From Prunella strophiata (Eukaryota; Chordata; Aves; Passeriformes; Prunellidae): 64,000 bases of DNA. The position numbers and the translations under genes were made by a program. Each line of letters begins with the position of its first letter. Position 1 is the first letter of the stretch. The notes under the pieces are model-generated. The model had not been told where the DNA came from, ran no database searches, and saw only the letters and a program-made list of their open reading frames with translations. Positions 12,656 to 23,762 of the stretch are shown here, piece by piece. The stretch spans positions 1,727,006 to 1,791,005 of the forward strand of contig JAZBQD010000019.1 of the NCBI GenBank assembly GCA_036583965.1, given 5' to 3'.

Positions 12656-13659
12656 AATGCAGACACTGGAGAGAATGCTAACAAATGGGAAAACATTTTC
12701 TTTAAACTGTGGTTATATTTTTTTTTTTCCCACTGTGACTTGTGTCACTCCGTCCTCCAGATTTATTCCCTCCCTCCCAAAAAAAGGCCAGAAGTTTTTA
12801 TCAAGCAAAAGATGTTTCTCACATCCAAAGTTTCCCTTGGAAAACTTTGCTTTTCAGCTAGTGTGAACTAAAAATAGCCAAGGGAGTTCATTTCCCAAGA
12901 CAACTTTCATGTGCTCAGCATGAAGGTCCCAGAGCTCCTCCATCAGAGTTCTCCTTGGAAAATTCAGTGGTTCAGGTCAAGCAGAGGCTGCTCCACCCAT
13001 CCCAGAACCACAATCCAGCCAGGAGCTCTCCAGGCTGCTGGAGATCCCACAGGATCCAGCATCTTCCACCTTCTTCACCTCCATCCCAACACATTCTCCC
13101 TCCAGCTGAACCCCAAAATCTCCCCCTTCACCCTCCTCCTCCTCCTGCTGCTGCTGGGTGATCTCCACAGGGAAGGACAAATCCCTGCCTCCATCCAGGC
13201 AGGAATTGCAGTGCCTGGTCTGCACCCCTCAGGGGCTCCAGCTGTCACCTCCAAACCATCACTCACAGCCAGCTCCCACCCAGGGACCCTGTCCCTTCTT
13301 CCTCAGCCTCCTCCTGCCTTCAGCCTTGCTCTCAATTCCAGGATCTGTTTCTTTTTCCCAAATATCTCCTGCTGGCTTTTTCCATAATCATTCCAGAAGA
13401 AGCTGCAGCTGCTGCTGCAGAGCCAAGGTTACACCCACACACCAAGAGAAAGTTGCATTTTGGGCATTCCCAGAAATACCAGCCCTGATCTGTGGTCACC
13501 AGGGAGGGAAGAAGGGCAGGGATGAGCCTGTCCAGCACTGAGGGTTTTGGGAAGTGCCTCACGGGAGATGTTGCAGGGCCAAAGTTTGATTCCCAATTCC
13601 TCCATTTGGCTGAAATCCAGACAAACCAGAGGGATAAATCCCAGTAAAATGCACTTGAA

Positions 13660-14016
13660 CTGGTCTTTTCCCCAGGGGCTACACCCGGAAATGGAACGTG
13701 GGTCAGTGGCTTTTGACACTTTTATAAGTTTGGTCCATTTCCATATTGGGGGTTCATCTTCCAATTACAGCTTCCAGGTAATGAAGACATTTACCCCAAG
13801 TCTGCTCCCCCAACTCACTTTTAGTTGGCATTTCTCAAGGGCCTGGGGCAGTGAGGTGTCCTTGATTGCCAGGCCTGGAGAGGAATTGTTGTGTCTGCCC
13901 CAAATGGGAAAGCAGCAGCTCAGCTCCCACTGTACATGGAGTTTAGAGTTGTGCACTAAAGAGCTGCAGGATTACAAATAGATGAAAAATATAAAAGCCA
14001 AAATCCTAAGGCATGA
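13660..14016 (-). mobile_element. diverged solo LTR of the TGATGCC family (antisense, truncated)
   Basis: Shares 'acacttttat-agttt', 'ggtccatttccat' and an end 'aaatataaaagc...ggcatga' with the copy in LRR1 intron 3 at 50,621. The right end is the family's GGCATCA terminus with a base change. The left boundary is uncertain and may be truncated near 13,660. It is a degraded endogenous retroviral LTR with no associated coding region. Confidence 0.55.
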
Positions 14017-14119
14017 CAGGGAAGGAGTGGAGCTGTGCCAAGGGAAGGTTAGCCTGGATTTAGGAACAGTTTTCCCTGGGAAAGGGATCACCACATGCAG
14101 AGCACCCGCAGCCTTTAGG

Positions 14120-14300
14120 CCCGGCCCAAACCACCAGCACATCCTTTGCTCCTGTTTTAAGCCGAGCTCAGCGCTGTCACCACTGGGGAAAGGCAGGAAG
14201 GCATTTGATGTAATAAATGATGCAATTCCAATTATCCACATTAAACATGACTGCCCTGTGCAGAGAGCAGCAGCAGTGTGTTCAGGGAAGCTGCTCTGTC
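14120..14300. other. candidate conserved non-coding element
   Basis: Repeat-free block with 'gatgtaataaatgatgcaat' and 'ccaattatccacattaaaca', a texture common in conserved enhancers. It follows directly on the LTR at 13,660-14,016. Confidence 0.22.
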
Positions 14301-14811
14301 AGGCTGGCTGAGCGAGCCAGGCACTGCCAGCATTCCCACGGGGAACGGCAGATGGAGAGAGCTGGAGTGTCCCTCCCCATTAATCCAGCCTGGGCTTTGA
14401 TCCCCACCCTCCTGCCAGCAACTGGGAGCCCTGTGAGAGGAGGCATGGAGCAGATTGTGTGAGCCTCATGTGAGGAATGGCACTGGAATGTGGATGGTGA
14501 GCGCTCGGCCAGCGCTTCCCTCGCTGCTCCGGGGCTGTGACACGCCAGAGGTGGCACTTGGGCGGGGAGGAGTGAAAGGGGCAGCAGCTGCAGACATGCT
14601 GGCTGTGCTTTGCCCTGAGTAGCAACTCAGATGTGAGCAGGAGCAGGTTTTCAAGTGTCTTCAGCTTTGCAGGGAGGTGTGAAATGGACACAGAGCACAA
14701 AGTGCTGTGAATTAATGCCCCAACGTCCTGCAGGGTGAGAAGAGATGGGGGAAAACTTCACTGTACCTTTATATCATTCTTTTGTCATGTTTGTGCTGTT
14801 GGGGAGGGAAC

Positions 14812-15130
14812 TCCAGAATGGTTTGGGTTGGAAGGGACCTTAAAGCTCATCCAGTGCCACCCTTGCTAGGGCAGGGACACCTTCCAGTATCCCAGGCTGC
14901 TCCAAACCCATCCAACCTGGCCTTGGACACTTCCAGGGATCCAGGGGAAGCCACAGCAAATCTGGGAATTCCATCCCAGCCACTCCCCACCCTCCCAGCC
15001 AGGAATTCCCAATTCCCAATCTCCTATCCATCCCTGCCCTCTGGCAGTGGAAACCATTCCCTGTGTCCTGTCCCTCCATCCCTTGTCCCCAGTCCCTCTC
15101 CAGCTCCTCTGCTTGCCCAGCAGTCAAAAT
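14812..15130 (-). repeat. CR1 LINE 3' fragment (antisense)
   Basis: Long antisense CR1 3' copy: 'ggtttgggttggaagggacc', 'cttggacacttccagggatc', 'gccaggaattcccaattccc' and the 'ccctgtgtcctgtccctcca' block in order. Confidence 0.85.
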
Positions 15131-15889
15131 GGGTTAAATCTCTGACAAATTTTTGGGTTGCAGCTCTCAGCCCCAGACCAGCCTTTCCCCTGACAGAGCT
15201 GCCCCACACTCTGCAGAGAAGTGCTGCAGGGTCAGCTGCGAGCTGCACACTCAGAGCACTCCCGTTCCTCCTCTGGAGAAAAGCAGCTGCAAAGAGCTTC
15301 CTAAATTTGCCTTGAAAAGCATTTGTCAGGTTCCACATTCAGCCAAATCAATGAATCAGATTCCAGCAGAGAAACAGAGTGATGAAGGCAGGCTGATCCT
15401 GGCATTTTCCTCCCTGGTGTTCCTCGAGGAGAAGGATTTTTCTTCACAATTTTGTTTGCTTCAGCTTCTTTCTCCATGAGGTGGTGAGAGCCCCAGCCAG
15501 GGCTGACCCAGGACTTGGAACCATGGGATTCTTCGAAATCTCCCTTCAAATAAAAATACATCTCCCAAATAGCACAACTATGTCCAAAAAGAGTGAGAAG
15601 GATGCCCCAGGGGCATCAGTCAGGGATTGCAATCAGAGAAGGAAAACACCATCAGGAGTTTCCTGGAGTCAGTGGAAAAGGGTCAGAGGCCCAAATGGAG
15701 TCACTCAGCTTTTGCTGCTTAAATGATTTTCCCCTTCTTTTCTTCTACTGGTGATTTCTTCCTGTGGTGGGATTGTTCCTCTTCCTCAATCCCATAATGC
15801 AAATATTCCTGAGACTGAGATCTAATAAATAAGGAAACCCCAGAGTTTGCATCCTATAGTGTGGGATACCCATCGTGCAGCCTGGAACT

Positions 15890-15990
15890 GCCCAAGGCCA
15901 GGCTGGATGGGCCTTGGAGCTACCTGGGATAGTGGAAGGTCTCCAAGGTTCCTTCCAACCCAAACCATCCCACGATTCCCCGATCCTGTG
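15890..15990 (+). repeat. CR1 LINE 3' end (sense)
   Basis: 'aaggccaggctggatgggcc' through 'gttccttccaacccaaacca' to a short terminal repeat 'cccacgattccccgatcc'. Confidence 0.75.
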
Positions 15991-16939
15991 AGTGACCAGC
16001 AGCCTGCAATGGCTCATTCCTTAGCAATAAATAGCAATAAAGTGCCAGCAGCTTTCCTTGTCCTGTTTGTTCAGGGCCCTGAGCTCCATCTGCGTCACCG
16101 ACGGCGGGGTCAGCACGTTGTGTTTGGGGGAAGGGAAATGAGCAGCCTGTCTGGAATTCTTCCCTTTGCCACTTCAGTCTCATCGAGGGCACCTCCCTGC
16201 AGATGGAAACGCAGACTGGCAGGAGCTGCGAGCTGCCACCGCTACCTTCTGTTCCCTCCCGCTTTGCCAGGATGGATTCCGTCCCCAGACAGGCTGGAAT
16301 TCATGCCAGTGGCAGACAGTCCCCTTGGATTAGGCCTTCCCAGGTTCATTCCAGCAATTTGCAGGAGGATTTGCAGTTTGTTTCCCCACTGCTCTGGGTC
16401 TGTCAGATCCATATAAACCAGCCCGCAGCAGGATGCTGGGTTGTTATTTATGGTTTTAATGGGGATATGGGATATTAAGGTTCAGTTTAAACAAATGCTT
16501 TGACAAGAAGATCATCACATTTTCTGCAAGAGATTTCATGCCCCAAATGGGGGGCATGGGATGAGAACACTCTGCAAAGAAAAGTTTGGTTGAACTCAAC
16601 TTAACCCATCCCAATTTCAGCCCGGAATTCCAAATCCCAGTAATTACCGCTGCCTATTTCCCCATCCTCCAGCACATTGTACAAATGGAAGAATAAATTT
16701 CCATCTCCCAGCTCCAAGTGACCTCACTAATGGCCAGGAAGGGAAAATAATGATCATGGCACAGCAGCAAAACCAACATTTGGGCAGCGCTTCAGCGTCG
16801 AGGGCAAACAAGGGGAGAATCCAAAACGAGTGGAGAACCCAACTCCGTCTTCCAGCCACTGGGCTGAGGGACTCAAACCCAAAAAAAAAGAGGGGAAAGT
16901 AGACAGGGAAGTGTAGCTGGTTGCCATGGAGACAGCAGG

Positions 16940-17170
16940 ATATGAAAGCAAGAGCTGATGGAACCTTTACAGTTATTTAAATGCTTGTTATAACATTATG
17001 CAAAAGAGCGGAGGAAAGAAAGCGGCAGGGTTAACGTGCTTGGAAGGAAAACAGTTGTTGTGGGATGAGCCAGGTAACAATTCAGGAGTCAGAAATAAGG
17101 TTTGGTTAAAGGGAGCCATTTGGAATAATGAGGTAATTATGCCCTCTTAAATTAATGGGGAAATCAGTCA
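16940..17170. other. candidate conserved non-coding element
   Basis: Repeat-free: 'tgcttgttataacattatgc', 'aatgaggtaattatgccctc', 'aaattaatggggaaatcagt'. Assigned from texture only. Confidence 0.25.
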
Positions 17171-17819
17171 TGAGGAGCAGAGGAAGGAGGGAGTGGTCGC
17201 TGAGCCGCAGGGTTGGGGTGAAATCATTTCTCACCCAGAGTCCTCCTCCAGCACCTCATCTTCATCCCCTCAGCCCCAGCTGTCCCCAGGATCCAGGGAA
17301 ATGGCTCAGGGATGAGACCTGCTCCATACCAGAGTCTTACCATGGTCCTTTGGCTTTGCATCATTTCCCCATTTCCATCTCCACTTTTCCTTCCAGCAGC
17401 AGCTCTGCTTGGAGCACTGGGATGACTTGGGATGAACTGGGATGACCCAGAAAGGCCAGGCAGGGATTTGGAGCCTCTGAAACTCAAATTTGGTGCAGGA
17501 ACTGGAGATTATCTCCCTTGGACAAAGAGCAAACCAGGAGAGCAAGTTCAGCACCCACAAAGCCTCACCACGTCACCCTGTGTCAAAATGTTCCCCCACA
17601 ACAAGTGCTCGGTTCCCACCTCTTCTGTAGGGCCTGAAGGATTTATTATCCTTCCTCCTGTGAGGTAAAAAATGAAAAATAAAAAAGATATAACCTCTTC
17701 TTGCCCTGCAATTCCCCCAAACCTGGGGCAGGGCTGCCTGTTCCAGCCAGGAGTCAAGTGGAGTAAATCCCATTCCAGCCACACTCAGGCCTTTGGGCTC
17801 AGCTCCTTCCTGGAGCCGT

Positions 17820-18240
17820 TTGTCAAGTGCTTTTCATCTGAAACATGATTCGGGGATTCAATTACTTTATAAAGTCAATATTTTAGGTCACAGCTTATGC
17901 ATCAACAAAGACATCTCATGGGATTAGAGCTGAGCGTGGTGGAGCTCTAAGTAATGTTCCCTGTGCTGCTCCAGCTGGAAAAGTCGATAAGATCAGTTTG
18001 TCTCCCCCACATTTCACTCTCAGAGGCTGCAAAAATGATTGTTCACTTCTGTAAATTTAAACCAGCGAGAAGGAGAAAATGTTTCTGGCTTCGTTATTTC
18101 CAGAGAGGTAAAACAGGATTGCTCCAGCAGATCCTCTCCGTGTGCTTGGCAAAGGCAGCCAAGAGGGGATGAAAAACAACTCTTTATGCTCAAAAACAAT
18201 GTTAGCAAGGGAGAAATACCAGGATAAGCTGGTCCCAAAC
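17820..18240. other. candidate conserved non-coding element
   Basis: Repeat-free AT-rich DNA with 'attcaattactttataaagt' and 'ttatgcatcaac'. It contains no frame with exon character. Assigned from texture only. Confidence 0.2.
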
Positions 18241-19044
18241 ACAGCCAGGCTGGAAAATGAGGAAAAAGTCTAGAGGAGCTTTGAAAGAAAGAAGAGGAGA
18301 GACAAAGGTGTCTGCTGGGTTTTTTGGAATAGCAGAGAACTGGAGCTGGAGCTTCCCAGCCTCTCCTCCAGTATTCCACTAAGCAAGAAAAATGTAATTA
18401 TTCAGGGTTTTAATTAAAGGTTTCAGGAAAAAAACAAAAGGTTCCTCTCTCATTTAAGAGGGTTTCTTCCTCCTTATGATGAAGCTTAGCTCAAAACTAA
18501 ATTAAATATTTCAAAGTCTATTTCTCCCCCTGAAATCATCCTAAATTTAGAGTCTTTCTTTAACAGGGTATCTATTGATCTTTGCCAAGGCCACAGCACT
18601 TCCTAAATCTCTGCTGAAGTCAGGAAAGCATCAAGGAAAAAAAAAGGATTAAAAGTTTATACAACTCAGATATCTTCCCAGAAAAATTTCCAAAGCCAGA
18701 AGTGTTTTCAGCAAAGGGCCCCTGCAGAAGCCTCCTGGGGCACAGCAGAGTCCCTGGGGACCTCAAGGTGGTCCAGAAGCAAATTCCTTGATCCAAATCC
18801 AGGGATGGATTGCCAGGATGCAATATCAGGACTCACCCATGGTGGTGCAGTAACATTAAAAGGGCTGCAAAACATTTTTTAGATGAAGTCAGAGGCTCAA
18901 ATTTCTGCCAAAACTCCCAGGAAGGAGCTCCATGAGCAAACTGAGCCCCAGGAGCAGCTTCTGCCCCACAGGAACCAGGCCAAATCCCATGGGATTGAGC
19001 CCCAGGCAGCTGCTTCATCCCAGGAAAGGAAATCAGAGCCGTTG

Positions 19045-19888
19045 AGATTGGAAAAACCTCCAGAATCTAGTCCAACCATTCCCCAAGGCCACCCCCCTGC
19101 TCCATGTCCCCAAGTGCCACATCCACACAGATTGTAAATCCCTGCAGGGATGGGGACTCTGATGCCTGTGAAGGCTGCCCTAGAGGCTGGATGGAGTTAA
19201 AGAATAAAGTAGGGATTTATTCCAAGGATCTCCTCCATGGATCCACCTTGGGCTGCACCAGAGCCCAGCCAGGGCTGCACCCAAGATGAACCAAAATGGG
19301 CACAAAATGAACCCAAGATGGACCAAAATGGGCACAAAATGCACGGCCGGGCACGGGGTCTCTCCCTGGGATCAGCTCTGCTCCATTTGCACCTTGGAGT
19401 TCATTGTCCCATTCCAGCTTTAGCCCCTGCACTCCCACCCTGCTTGTTTTTCTCTCTTCAGCCCACGCTGTTTGTGCTCCTGGGGCTGAGATTTGGATCA
19501 TTTGTCCTTGGTGCCCAGCTGGAGCAGGAATTGTTTTGTCTCCCTGCTCTGTGCACAGAGCTCACCATGCCCTGATATGAAGCCCAGACCCACACACTAA
19601 AGCAGCACAGAATCTGAAAAATAGGAAAGCTAAACCTGAGGCATCAACTCCACCACTGCCCTGGGCAACTTTTCCATGAAGAAATGTTCCCAATATCCGA
19701 TCTGAACCTGCCCTGGCCCAGCCTGAGGCCGTTCCCTCTGCTCCTGTCCCTGTTCCCTGGAGCAGAGCCCGACCCCCCGGCTGTGCCCTCCTGGCAGGAG
19801 CTGTGCAGAGCCACAAGGGCCCCCTGAGCCTCCTTTGCTCCAGGCTCAGCCCCTGCCCAGCTCCCTCAGCCTCTCCCAGTGCTCCCAG
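19045..19888 (-). repeat. antisense CR1 copy split by a solo LTR
   Basis: CR1 sequence runs 19,045-19,159, is interrupted by the LTR at 19,160-19,646, and resumes at 19,647 with 'accactgccctgggcaac' and 'aaatgttcccaatatccgat'. Removing the LTR and one ACTC copy restores 'gggactccaccactgccc', the normal antisense CR1 phrase. This proves the order of insertion. Confidence 0.8.
19160..19646 (-). mobile_element. solo LTR, TGATGCC family, copy 1
   Basis: 487-bp element with TGATGCC/GGCATCA inverted termini and a 4-bp target duplication ACTC (19,156-19,159 and 19,647-19,650). By the position of the AATAAA signal in the sister copy, its sense strand is minus. It contains two ~32-bp internal units ('aaccaaaatgggcacaaaat' core). 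No gag, pol or env sequence adjoins it. A 4-bp duplication fits a class I (gammaretrovirus-like) endogenous element; this class call is inference. Confidence 0.8.
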
Positions 19889-20118
19889 TCTCAAGCTGCA
19901 CCAAAGGAAATTTAGGTTGGATTTTTGGAAAAAGTTTTTCACAGAAAGAGAGATAAAGTTCTGGAATGGCTGCCCAGGGAGGTGGTGCAGTCACCATCCC
20001 TGGGTGTGTTTAACAAAGCCTGGATGTGGTGCCAGGGTTTAGTTGAGCTGTTGGGGCTGGGTTGGACTCCATGATCTTGGAGGTCTCTTCCAACCCAGTC
20101 ATTCTCTGAATTCTGTGA
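19889..20118 (+). repeat. CR1 LINE 3' end (sense)
   Basis: 'ggaaatttaggttggatttt', 'ggaatggctgcccagggagg', 'tcaccatccctgggtgtgtt', 'gttggactccatgatcttgg' then the short terminal repeats 'tctgaattctgtgaattc'. Same subfamily as the copies at 29.8 and 36.3 kb. Confidence 0.9.
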
Positions 20119-20189
20119 ATTCCTGCCCCTTCCCAAACCTTACTGGGCCAGCATTTCTGGATTTTGGCTACCAACCGCCCCTCCTGCCC

Positions 20190-20940
20190 TGCCTTTGAGG
20201 TCAGTGAGGAGGAAGAAGAGCGATGAAGGCGCCCTTCAACAAGAACCCATCAAGCGTGATTAATTTGGGCTCATTAGGAGGAAAACGAGCCCGGCCATTT
20301 AGCAGCTCATCAGGATAAGGCACCGCGGGCATTTAATGGGATTTAATGGGATTAGAGCAGCTGCGGGAAGGGCTAAGCCCCCTCCTGGAGCTGGGAATTG
20401 CTGTGGAAGCAGCCGAGTATCCACAGCATCCACCCAAAAGTGCCCAAAATCAGCCCCCGCAAGAGCTGGAAACCCTGAGCCCCTGCAGGAAGATTTTGGG
20501 GCGGTTCTCTGAGCCCTTTTAGCAGCTCGTTATCACCAAAGGCTCAGGGAAGGCTGCTCAATTAGCAGAACTTGGGAAAATTAGGATTTCCCACCCCCCC
20601 GCTCTGACACTCTTTACCCATTGATAAGGGGTGATAAAGCTGCGAGAGCTTCCCAGGCATCTTTTGGTAAATGAGCCATAAAATAGGATAGTTTTAGGAT
20701 TATCCTGAAGCGGGAGAAACCTTCCAATTATGCCCGAAGAAAAATTAGTATATCCTAATGCTAATTATAGCATCCGCGGCTTGGATTTGTTTGATGAGGA
20801 GCTCGCTTCGGGTAAAATAAATACCGGCTTTGAAGAGACAGGGAGTGGGGAAAAAAAAGAAGGAAAATGAGAAATGGAAGACGTGGAGAGACCGAAAATC
20901 CAGGTGTGAGCACACAAAAAAACATCCACCCATCCCACAC
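20190..20940. other. candidate conserved non-coding region
   Basis: A 750-bp repeat-free island between CR1 and the inverted-LTR element, holding 'gcgtgattaatttgggctca', 'tcatcaggataaggcacc' and 'cctaatgctaattatagcat' with scattered CpGs kept in an AT-rich context. This is the longest such island in the flank. Confidence 0.3.
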
Positions 20941-20956
20941 TTCCACCTGGGATCAA

Positions 20957-21448
20957 TGATGCCCTGTGAAGGCTGCCCTAGAACAGAGGCTGGATGGAGT
21001 TAAAGAATAAAGCAGGGATTTATTCCAAGGATCTCCTCCATGGATCCACCTTGGGCAGCACCAGAGCCCAGCCAGGGCTGCACCCAAGATGAACCAAAAT
21101 GGGCACAAAATGAACCCAAGATGAACCAAAATGGGCACAAAATGCACGGCCGGGCACGGGGTCTCTGCCTTGGATCAGCTCTGCTCCATTTGCACCTTGG
21201 AGTTCATTGTCCCATTCCAGCTTTAGCCCCTGCAGTCCCACCCTGCTTGTTTTTCTCTCTTCAGCCCACGCTGTTTGTGCTCTTGGGCTGAGATTTGGAT
21301 CATTTGTCCTTGGTGCCCAGCTGGAGCAGGAATTGTTTTGTCTCCCTGCTCTGTGCACAGAGCTCACCATGCCCTGATGTGAAGCCCAGACCCACACACT
21401 AAAGCAGCACAGAATGTGAAAAATAGAAAAGCTAAACCTGAGGTATCA
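20957..21448 (-). mobile_element. LTR, TGATGCC family, copy 2 (left arm of inverted pair)
   Basis: 492-bp LTR beginning TGATGCC and ending GGTATCA, very similar to copy 1 and carrying two ~32-bp internal units. TCAA lies immediately left (20,953-20,956) but not immediately right, where the sequence is CAGC. The matching TCAA lies to the right of copy 3 instead. Confidence 0.8.
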
Positions 21449-21739
21449 CAGCCTGGTCCAGAACCAGCAGCAGGTCCCACCTGCCTCCCAAATTCCCTTC
21501 ATCACATCCCAGCTCCATCCCCATCCCAAAAGAGGAGAACTTCCCCCTCTGCCAGTTCCCTGGTGTCAGGATTTGTCCCAGTTTGGGTGAATCTCCTGCC
21601 TTGTGGTGCCATGGAAAAGATGGAAAGCCTGGTGGGAAACAGGAGGAGGAGCTGGGAATTTAGAGAGGGTGAAAGGTTCTTCCTTCAGCCCTGGGTTAGG
21701 AGTCCTCAGGAGTCAGAAGTGAGGGAACAAAGGCATCAG
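21449..21739. mobile_element. internal segment between inverted LTRs
   Basis: 291 bp joining the two inverted LTRs. Its right end is purine-rich ('gaagtgagggaacaaagg') immediately before copy 3, the position and composition of a polypurine tract upstream of a 3' LTR. No long reading frame related to retroviral proteins is visible. It is either a small remnant of proviral interior or captured host DNA. Confidence 0.5.
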
Positions 21740-22295
21740 TGATGCCTCAGGTTTAGCTTTTCTATTTTTCAGATTCTGTGCTGCTTTAGTGTGTGGGGCT
21801 GGGATTCATATCAGGGCATGGTGAGCTCTGTGCACAGAACAGGGAGACAAAACAATTCCTGCTCCAGCTGGGCACCAAGGACAAATGATCCAAATCTCAG
21901 CCCAGGAGCACAAACAGCATGGGCTGAGGAGAGAAAAACAAGCAGGGTGGGAGTGCAGGGGCTAAAGCTGGAATGGGACAATGAACTCCAAGGTGCAAAT
22001 GGAGCAGAGCTGATCCAAGGGAGAGACCCCGTGCCCGGCCGTGCATTTTGTGCCCATTTTGGTTCATCTTGGGTTCATTTTGTGCCCATTTTGGTTCATC
22101 TTGGGTTCATTTTGTGACCATTTGGGTCCATCTTGGGTTCATTTTGTGCCCATTTTGGTTCATCTTGGGTGCAGCCCTGGCTGGGCTCTGGTGCTGCCCA
22201 AGGTGCATCCATGGAGGAGATCCTTTGAATAAATCCCTGCTTTATTCTTTAACTCCATCCAGCCTCTGCTCTAGCTCAGCCTTCACAAGGCATCA
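21740..22295 (+). mobile_element. LTR, TGATGCC family, copy 3 (right arm of inverted pair)
   Basis: 556-bp LTR in sense orientation: TGATGCC start, AATAAA polyadenylation signal at 22,228-22,233 close to the end, and GGCATCA terminus, followed by TCAA (22,296-22,299). It carries four ~32-bp internal units against two in copies 1 and 2, which accounts for the length difference. Confidence 0.8.
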
Positions 22296-22625
22296 TCAAG
22301 ATTTAATAGCAGCTTTAATTCTCATTAAAATAAGGAAATATTTAATAATTCAACTGTTTTTTATAAAATTCCCAATTCTGGTTTTAATAATTGTTCAGGA
22401 GGAGACCCTGCAGCACATCCCAGACCCAGAACAGAGCCAGGCTTGGAATACCTGCATGACCACAGATTAATTAATCATTAATTCATCCCAGAATGTATTC
22501 CTGAGGCCATTTCCTCCCAGCAAAATCAGGGACAGGTTTGGGAGCCACTCCTGCAATATTTACAGGAATTAACTCCAGGCCCTGGAGGGATCTCTGTGCC
22601 CAGCAATGAAGCAAAATAAGTCCCA

Positions 22626-22722
22626 CACCAGTGGTTTGGATTGGAAGGGATTTTAAAATCCATCTCATTCCAATGGGCAGGGACACCTTTCACTATCCAG
22701 GTGCCCAGGCACGAGGCAATTA
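22626..22722 (-). repeat. short CR1 fragment (antisense)
   Basis: 'ggattggaagggattttaaa' and 'ggcagggacacctttcacta' are antisense CR1 3' phrases. Confidence 0.6.
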
Positions 22723-22939
22723 TCCCAAAACCACATTTGGGATATGGGAACAACCTTCAGGCAGCACCTGGATTAGGAAAACAAAAGGCACAGTCCCAGA
22801 GCTGCTGTAAAAACCCCTTTATTCCTCCAAGAACATTCCCATCCATGCACATTTCCAGAAGAACATCCCATCCCCATCTCCAGTGGTGCCTCTTGGAGCA
22901 AATTCCATGAAAATTTTTTCTCCTGGCTGTGAGAACAAC

Positions 22940-22968
22940 CCCCCCCCCCAAAAAAAAAAAAAAAAATC
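22940..22968. repeat. C-run followed by A-run
   Basis: A run of about ten C is followed directly by about seventeen A, a likely length-unstable tract. Confidence 0.8.
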
Positions 22969-23517
22969 CCCTTCTGCCAGAGGTTCTGTTTTGCCTGACA
23001 GCCCTGCCCACAAACAGAGCTGTCCAAACCCCAAAGTGCAAATGGAACCAGCAAGGAAGGGTTCCAAAATGGGAAAGGATGAATATTCATTGGAATATTT
23101 TGGTTGCATCCCATCTATCTTTGTAACAGACATTTTGCTCCAGCTCTGGCTGGAGCTCTGACAAATGACAGCAAGAAGAAGCCTAATTAGCATAAAGGGT
23201 AATAATTAAGGATGCAAATGCAGTAGATGCCAGTCAGTAATTTAACCAGGAGTGGGCAAAGCACCACCAGATCCCTGGCTCAAGGAAAACAACCCCAGGA
23301 AAGGGATTTGAGGAGGAAAAAGGCAGGGAATGAATGGAGGTTTTTAAACAAGAGAAAAAAAACCCAGTCCTAGAATTTAAGGAGGTTCAGGACATTGTGA
23401 AAACAGGGAATGGGTTGGAGTTTATGGAATCTTGTAGCAAAAGAAGGGGAAAGAGGGAAAGCAGGAGGAAATAATCTCTTGGGAAGGGGTCTTGTGCAAT
23501 ACAAAAAAGAGACATCC

Positions 23518-23560
23518 ACAGTAAATCCATAGGTAAATCCATAGGTAAATCCACAGGGAG
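23518..23560. repeat. short 12-13-bp tandem repeat
   Basis: Three copies of 'taaatccataggt' with one change in the last copy. Confidence 0.7.
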
Positions 23561-23689
23561 AGCCAGAAGTCCCCCACACCACCAGCCCCAAATACTGCCA
23601 GCATCCCTGAACTCACTGGGATTTTCCAGTGGGCAGTTCTGCTAAAAAGGGCTCTGACTTTGTCAGGATGTTGGAACTGAAAAATAGTT

Positions 23690-23762
23690 TGGGTTGGGAG
23701 GGACTTTCAAGGGGTTTATTCCAACCCTACAGCCAGGGATAGGGACAATTCCCACTGGGATG
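23690..23762 (-). repeat. short CR1 fragment (antisense)
   Basis: 'tttgggttgggagggacttt' with 'ttattccaaccctacagc' is a degraded antisense CR1 3' end. Confidence 0.5.
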
